From contig WTXG01000425.1 of NCBI GenBank assembly GCA_022496185.1, forward strand, positions 1 through 24,045: a stretch of 24,045 nt of DNA. Direction: 5' to 3'. Positions 19,620-24,045 of the stretch are shown in pieces (positions within the stretch are counted from its first letter, which is position 1; each line of letters starts with the position of its first letter). Below the pieces are notes generated by a model. That model was given only the letters and a program-made list of their open reading frames with translations. It was not told the origin of the DNA and did not search any database. The translations under genes and the position numbers were made by a program. The stretch is from Multifurca ochricompacta. Taxonomy: Eukaryota; Basidiomycota; Agaricomycetes; Russulales; Russulaceae.

Positions 19620-21003
19620 ATGGTGGATTTTGTCTTGGTGAGTCTCACGCACCTTTTTACTAACATCACGCTCGCACTTTATCGACTACCTCCCGCCTTT
19701 TAGGTCACAGAAGCGTCTGGTCATACGGGATCGCATATTGTCGAACACCTTTTACAAGCTGGCTATCACGTACGGGGGTGAGTCTTGTCCACCATTCACC
19801 AACTCAATCCAAGTATTTTCATCACCATGACGTGACAAACTTTAGAACAGTGGAACCTAGGAGGGTCTTTGCGCTTCGCATTGCGTACGTGGAATACCGA
19901 GATCGATTTGAGGCTGTGGGTATCGCAGATCTCGATCACGATGATTTGACGGATGCTTTTAGAGGTTCGTGTTATCACACCCCATGGATTCACTGATCCC
20001 TAGCCCATTTTTATACGAAAAGATGTTAGTGCTGTCATTCTTGCTAGTCTGCCCCCTGTGAGAGGCCAGGTCATGAAGATGGCAAAATCGATCGTAGAGT
20101 CGGGCAGTTGTGGAACAAAACACGTCCTCGAACATGCGCGAGCAGCTAACGTCAAGAAGGTCGTACACACGGGCTTATTTTCGAACGTATTGCACCCTGA
20201 TGATTCTTGGAGTCCCGTTGTCGCCACGGAAGAGGGTAAGCGGACGGACACGAGACGCGTGGTGCACGCGCTTATTTTTCAACCCCATTCTACCAGACTG
20301 GAACTCTCAGACGGCAGACGACTGTCAGAAGCTCGGATTGCACCCGTGGTGTCTACACACCGCCGCTCGAGTCATCGCCGAGCGCGAACTCTGGAAATTC
20401 GCCGACGCCAATCCGGACATTGATGTGACCTCCAGTACGTTTTTGTTTTTGTTTTCTCTTCCCCCTTCGTTCATACCATATCCCCCCACTCTTCATTAAC
20501 ATTTCTCCCCTGTACTTCGCACAGTACTCCCCGGATTCCCATTCGGACCTTATGGTCGAGGACAGGCAATCGATGAACATCGTGCTGGCACCTTCGCTTG
20601 GGTTTCCGCGCTCCTGCACGGTCCACCCGGCCGACCTATGATTCCCAACGCTCCGCCGTTCTCGCCAAACTACGTGCACGTTAAGGACATCGCACGGGCA
20701 CATGTCGCAGCGTTACGTGTTGGTCCGCTCGACCCGCCGCGACGTAAGCGCGTACTACTCGTGGCTGGGTACGTGCAGTGGCCAGAAGTCGTCAAACACC
20801 TCGCCGAGACGATTCCAAGAATCCGGGAGAGGCTCCCCAGTCTGGCGTGGGGACCAGAAAAGCGACCTGTGACATACGCGCAGTTTGAGGCCAGAAATGC
20901 AAGAGAGATACTCGGCATCGAAGAGTACAGGAGTTGGCAAGAGGCGATGGAAGACGCCGTGAGGGACATGGTGAAGGTGGAGTCCAGAATGCCAGGCCTC
21001 TGA
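19620..21003 (+). CDS. SDR-family reductase (dihydroflavonol-4-reductase-like), 6 exons, 346 aa, active-site residues substituted
   Basis: Exons: 19620-19637, 19704-19777, 19846-19964, 20023-20235, 20297-20434, 20525-21003. All introns are GT-AG and phases fit (1041 bases, TGA stop). The start ATGG follows 'acataccc'. The extended-SDR fold is recognisable: VTEASGHTGSHIVEHLLQAG (NAD(P) loop), DRFEAVGIADLDHDDLTDAF, NVKKVVHTGLFSNVLHPDDS, HPWCLHTAARVIAERELWKF, and VHVKDIARAHVAALRVG near the C-terminus. Relatives reduce aldehydes or ketones with NADPH. Here the first Gly of GxxGxxG is Glu (residue 9), the TSS catalytic Ser position is Gly121/Leu122, and the YxxxK pair is His162 and Arg166. Every key residue is therefore changed while the frame and splice sites remain intact. 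A conventional reductase activity is unlikely; a pseudo-enzyme or regulatory role is inferred. Neighbours are a damaged P450 upstream and a convergent SOD downstream. Confidence 0.88.
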
Positions 21004-21390
21004 CGTACGTTCTATTCTCTGTGATTGGTTAATTGGTTTTAGTGTGGTCCTTTCTTCCCTTCTTATCTCTTCCATGATAGCGTGGGATACTGATAGTCGC
21101 AATTTTTGTCCAGTTTTGGGGGTAATGCGCCATAGACCCCCCCTCCCTCCCATCCCAGACTTGATACATTCCCTTCTGTCAGACAGGACACTATACTTTA
21201 ATCCCTCGCAAAGACAATTGGATCGACAAACTCTATCTGAGAGGCGGCAATCTGGATCAACGCTTTTTCATGTTTAAGACGAATACCACTCCCGCACGCA
21301 TAATGTGTTTTTTTTTTCTTTCCCTGGACGAAATTCAAGGAATCGATTATCGCTACTACTACTACTACTACCACACGTGGAGAAGTCACA

Positions 21391-21421
21391 GGGAGAGGGA
21401 GGGAGGGAGGGAGGGGGGGGG
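21391..21421 (+). repeat. G-tract repeat with G-quadruplex potential
   Basis: Seven or more GGG runs separated by A or AGA, ending in nine consecutive Gs, directly after a (CTA)n microsatellite and about 390 bases past the SDR stop codon. The pattern fits the canonical G3N1-7 quadruplex rule on the plus strand. Confidence 0.75.
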
Positions 21422-22041
21422 TTCCCAGGATCTAAGACCCCTTCCAAAAAAAATAAAGAGAAAAAGAGAAATAGAGGATTTTCTCTTCGGCAAGAAACGT
21501 TTCACTATATTTATGACATGGTGTCGTTTCATGTACTCATAAAACCGTCTTTGTGGCACCTGTTTTATGATGCATGACTGTAGCATGGACTCATCTCGAC
21601 ATTCGTTCGCCAAAGCTCGGTTCCCTGCAGCGGCCATGAAATGAATGAAATGATTTTATTTATTTATTTATTATTTATTTTCAGATTCACCATTTCATAC
21701 CCACGCGCTTACTTGATTTGTTTGATCACTTCTCGGAGAACCCGAAGAGCAAACAAGTAAAGGGAAAATCTCTTATCTTATCTCTTATCTATTTCTATTT
21801 ATTCTATTATTATTTACTTATTGCTTCCATGCAGGGTGCAGGGGAACGAACGAAAGGAACCAAACCAAACCTTGCCTAGCACTGACAGACAGACCAAGTT
21901 GGGAGATAGATCATCATCACCAGTTTAGCTCCTTTTTCTACTCTTAGAATTTGGAAGGAGAGGAAAGAGCGTGAAAAAAATGGGATAGGGAAGGCGAAGA
22001 TCTCTTTTCTTTTTCACCGAACCGACACGACCTAATTGATT

Positions 22042-22078
22042 GATCGTGATGATGATGTTGTTGATCACCATCACGATC
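22042..22078. repeat. Imperfect hairpin, 15-bp stem, 7-base loop
   Basis: GATCGTGATGATGAT (22042-22056) pairs with ATCACCATCACGATC (22064-22078) with one mismatch. The short loop makes it a plausible stem-loop, but it arises within GAT/ATC triplet-rich sequence and there is no T-run terminator context. Confidence 0.6.
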
Positions 22079-22382
22079 ACCATCGACAACGGATTGGTTT
22101 TTGAAGCTGGCAACTGCTCAAGGGTGGGTATGTAACATAGGCATCGATCCCTTAGTTTGTTTTTTTGGGTTCATCACAAGCTTTGGAGATGATATCAGTC
22201 TGTTGTTAGTGCACATGCATAACAATGATTAATTTATCCTTGTCCGTGGTTGACGGCTCTTCCATGCATGTAAGTAGTTATGAAAGCGAAAATGATGATT
22301 CTCTTTCTCATAGGACGCAAATACGTTGACTTGTGCTTCGATGACTTTTGCTCGTCCAAGGGACCCGATCGTCTTTCTTTAA

Positions 22383-22419
22383 TTAATTTGAAACGACTTG
22401 GTTAATTGAAACGACTTGG
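22383..22419. repeat. Tandem duplication of an 18-19 bp unit
   Basis: TTAATTTGAAACGACTTGG (22383-22401) is followed immediately by TTAATTGAAACGACTTGG (22402-22419), differing by one T. A recent slippage-type duplication in intergenic DNA. Confidence 0.85.
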
Positions 22420-22803
22420 ACTCTTGTTCATGGTTACACACTTGGTAACTGCGATAAGCGTGGGGACCTGGTGGTAACAACACGGTAAAGTTCTTCGGGT
22501 GTCTCCTTCGTGTTCGATCTTATGAATTTACACCCCTCACACAACTTTGAACCCTCTGCTACTATCAAGCCACGCATCATTCGTTTTTCACACGTACACG
22601 TAGCATGGTGGATGTGGTCGGTGGTCGAAATTGGCAAGTGCCCCAAAAGAACTCACGACGGTGTGCGTGCGCAAAAAGCATACGTGGTTTCAGCGAACTT
22701 CAACCATTCTTACAGTGCTCCTGTTTAACAACAACATATACACATATCCACGCCCTTTTGACTTCATACTCCCTCTCACTCGTCAAGAAAACACGCCAAA
22801 CCT

Positions 22804-23651
22804 TTAGAGCCTGGAGCCGGTGGTGACCTCGAGGTAGCGCTTCTCAGCCTCCTGAAAATCGATGACATTCCAGATGGCGTTGAGGTACTAACAATCACGA
22901 TCAATGGGGAAAATAGGAATGGCGACAAAGAAAACAGGGACTCACGTCTGCCTTCACGTTGAGGTATTGCAGGTAGAAGGCGTGCTCCCAAATATCAACA
23001 CCGATAATGGGGACGTGAGACAGAAGCGGGTCCTGATTTGCCGTGGTAACAATATCCAGTGTTTTGGTGACGGGGTTGACGCCCTGACAAGCCAAAGTCA
23101 ATATCAACGCGCTGGCAAAAACAAAATCGCCGATTGGCGCTGGGTGACCCATCGGAAGACGTAAGCCAGCCCCAGCCAGAGCCCTGAATACCAATAGTCG
23201 CCGCGTTGAAATCCCTCTTGAGGTTTTCAAGAGAGCCAAAGCGCTGATCTATGGCATCTTTGAGAGGGCCAGGCTTGAGTACACCGCCGTGGCCATTCTT
23301 CGCAGGCGAAGGCGCAAGGTTCTTCCAGAAGAGTGAGTGGTTGATGTGGCCTATAGATACCGTGTGATAAGATAACGGGTGTCAGTATACACGCGCAGCA
23401 CCAGAAAGATCAGCTGCGAAAAGAAAAAAGTGTTACGGACCACCGCCGTTAAATTTCAATGCAGCCTGCAAGGCGATGCGTTCCTTTGCTGTACTGGTTT
23501 TGGTGTAGGCCTGTTCCGCAATATTGAGAGCGTTGACGTAGGCCTGATGATGCTTCTTGTGGTGAAGTTCCATAATCTGATGTGAGATGTATGGCTCGAG
23601 GCCATCATAAGCATAAGGAAGATCAGGAAGAGTGTGTATGCCGCTGGACAT
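22804..23651 (-). CDS. Manganese superoxide dismutase, cytosolic type, 4 exons, about 216 aa
   Basis: Exons (minus): 23651-23441, 23350-23161, 23111-22946, 22887-22804. The product converts superoxide to H2O2 and O2. The Fe/Mn-SOD N-terminal domain shows [20 protein letters not shown] and [15 protein letters not shown] (ligand His30), then [15 protein letters not shown] (His75). The C-terminal domain has [16 protein letters not shown] and [20 protein letters not shown] (ligands Asp and His in DxWxxH). The protein starts right at the SOD fold with no mitochondrial presequence, as in the cytosolic Mn-SODs known from basidiomycetes. The exon 2/3 junction is odd. The only in-frame GT-AG solution (49-base intron, 23112-23160) inserts about nine hydrophobic residues (ALILTLACQ) between GWGWL and GVNPVTK. 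The acceptor expected from the family (exon from 23083) leaves a 1-base phase mismatch. Confidence 0.9.
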
Positions 23652-24045
23652 TATGAGAGTTGTGCTGTGCTGGCTGGTACTGGTTGGGAAGAGGAAGAGC
23701 GAAGCGTAGCGGCCTCGAAAAAGGGGTGGGGGTTTTGAGTTCTATTTATCGGTATCGGATGTCACATATCGATGACGTGCGTTGCATGTGACGATGACTC
23801 TTCGGTGGTGTCATGTCCATTCGACTGACTAATTCAACTCTACTCTTTGAACTTTGAACTTTACTCGGTCCCGCTCTTCTTCTCATCTCACCCGAACGAG
23901 CTGTGGGGACCCATCCAATTGTGAAGTAGAATATAATAACAATGGGCACTTGTGCCTCTGCTCTTGCTTTACAACAACAACACAACAAGTCCTGATCGAA
24001 CCCCATCTGCAATCAGATTAGTTACTGTGAGAATAATAACTAACG
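23652..24045 (-). promoter_or_regulatory. SOD promoter and 5' UTR with TATA-like element
   Basis: Minus-strand upstream region of the SOD gene. GATAAATAGA (23741-23750, minus orientation) is a TATA-like box about 90 bases before the ATG. It is followed by a C-rich tract and CT-rich sequence typical of fungal transcription start regions. The ORF at 23746-24012 (minus) overlaps this region and has no domain. Confidence 0.4.

Larger units (their letters stand above)
21004..22803. other. Convergent intergenic region rich in simple repeats
   Basis: 1.8 kb between the 3' ends of the SDR and SOD genes. It contains a (CTA)n tract (about 21353-21371), a G-tract array (21391-21421), ATTT- and TCTTA-rich repeats (21655-21815), a 15-bp imperfect hairpin (22042-22078) and an 18/19-bp tandem duplication (22383-22419). 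No coding domain was recognised in its short frames. Confidence 0.6.

Noticed and set aside
22042..22078. Hairpin as a transcription terminator
   Set aside because: Hairpin plus T-run terminators are bacterial; this is eukaryotic DNA and the stem arises in GAT-rich repeats.

Overview
The window is a stretch of a basidiomycete (Agaricomycete) nuclear genome. The genes are split by many short GT-AG introns (mostly 45-80 bases) with micro-exons. The protein families are typical of mushroom-forming fungi: BBE-like FAD oxidoreductase, seven-helix DUF6534 membrane proteins, an OrdA-like cytochrome P450, an NADPH-type SDR reductase and a cytosolic Mn superoxide dismutase. No rRNA, tRNA or CRISPR array was recognised by eye. 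All exon models were built by hand from splice motifs, frame continuity and family knowledge, without any database search.

Layout, left to right. Bases 1-195 (minus) hold the edge of a gene of the TPR-like repeat family expanded in mushrooms, apparently with a 1-base frameshift. Bases 1493-3672 (plus) hold a complete ten-exon FAD-linked oxidoreductase (505 aa) with one GC-AG intron. Bases 3673-7420 are a repeat-rich stretch: a 16-bp perfect hairpin, a ~502-bp non-autonomous DNA transposon with TAGTGTTCG inverted ends and ACCCGT-rich interior, an unrecognised minus ORF with an acidic tail, and the 3' end of a dead LINE. Bases 8094-9671 (minus) hold a complete eleven-exon DUF6534 membrane protein (349 aa). 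Bases 12498-13378 (minus) hold a decayed paralogue of it, still showing matching exon junctions.

Bases 15237-17657 (plus) hold a P450 with recognisable ExxR and heme-Cys motifs, but interrupted by two 1-base frameshifts (both in GGG runs), a stop and poorly resolved middle exons. It is either a young pseudogene or affected by base-calling errors. Bases 19620-21003 (plus) hold a structurally intact six-exon SDR (346 aa) whose glycine motif and catalytic Ser, Tyr and Lys are all substituted, suggesting a pseudo-enzyme. Bases 22804-23651 (minus) hold an Mn-SOD with all metal ligands, no mitochondrial presequence and one unusual exon junction.

Three redox enzymes (FAD oxidoreductase, P450, SDR) lie within 20 kb. 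This could be the remnant of an oxidative or secondary-metabolism neighbourhood, but there is no core synthase in the window, and the P450 and SDR both look degraded or repurposed. I found no convincing wholly new system. The strongest oddities are the active-site-less SDR, the G-run frameshifts in the P450, the SOD junction, and the intact/decayed DUF6534 pair.
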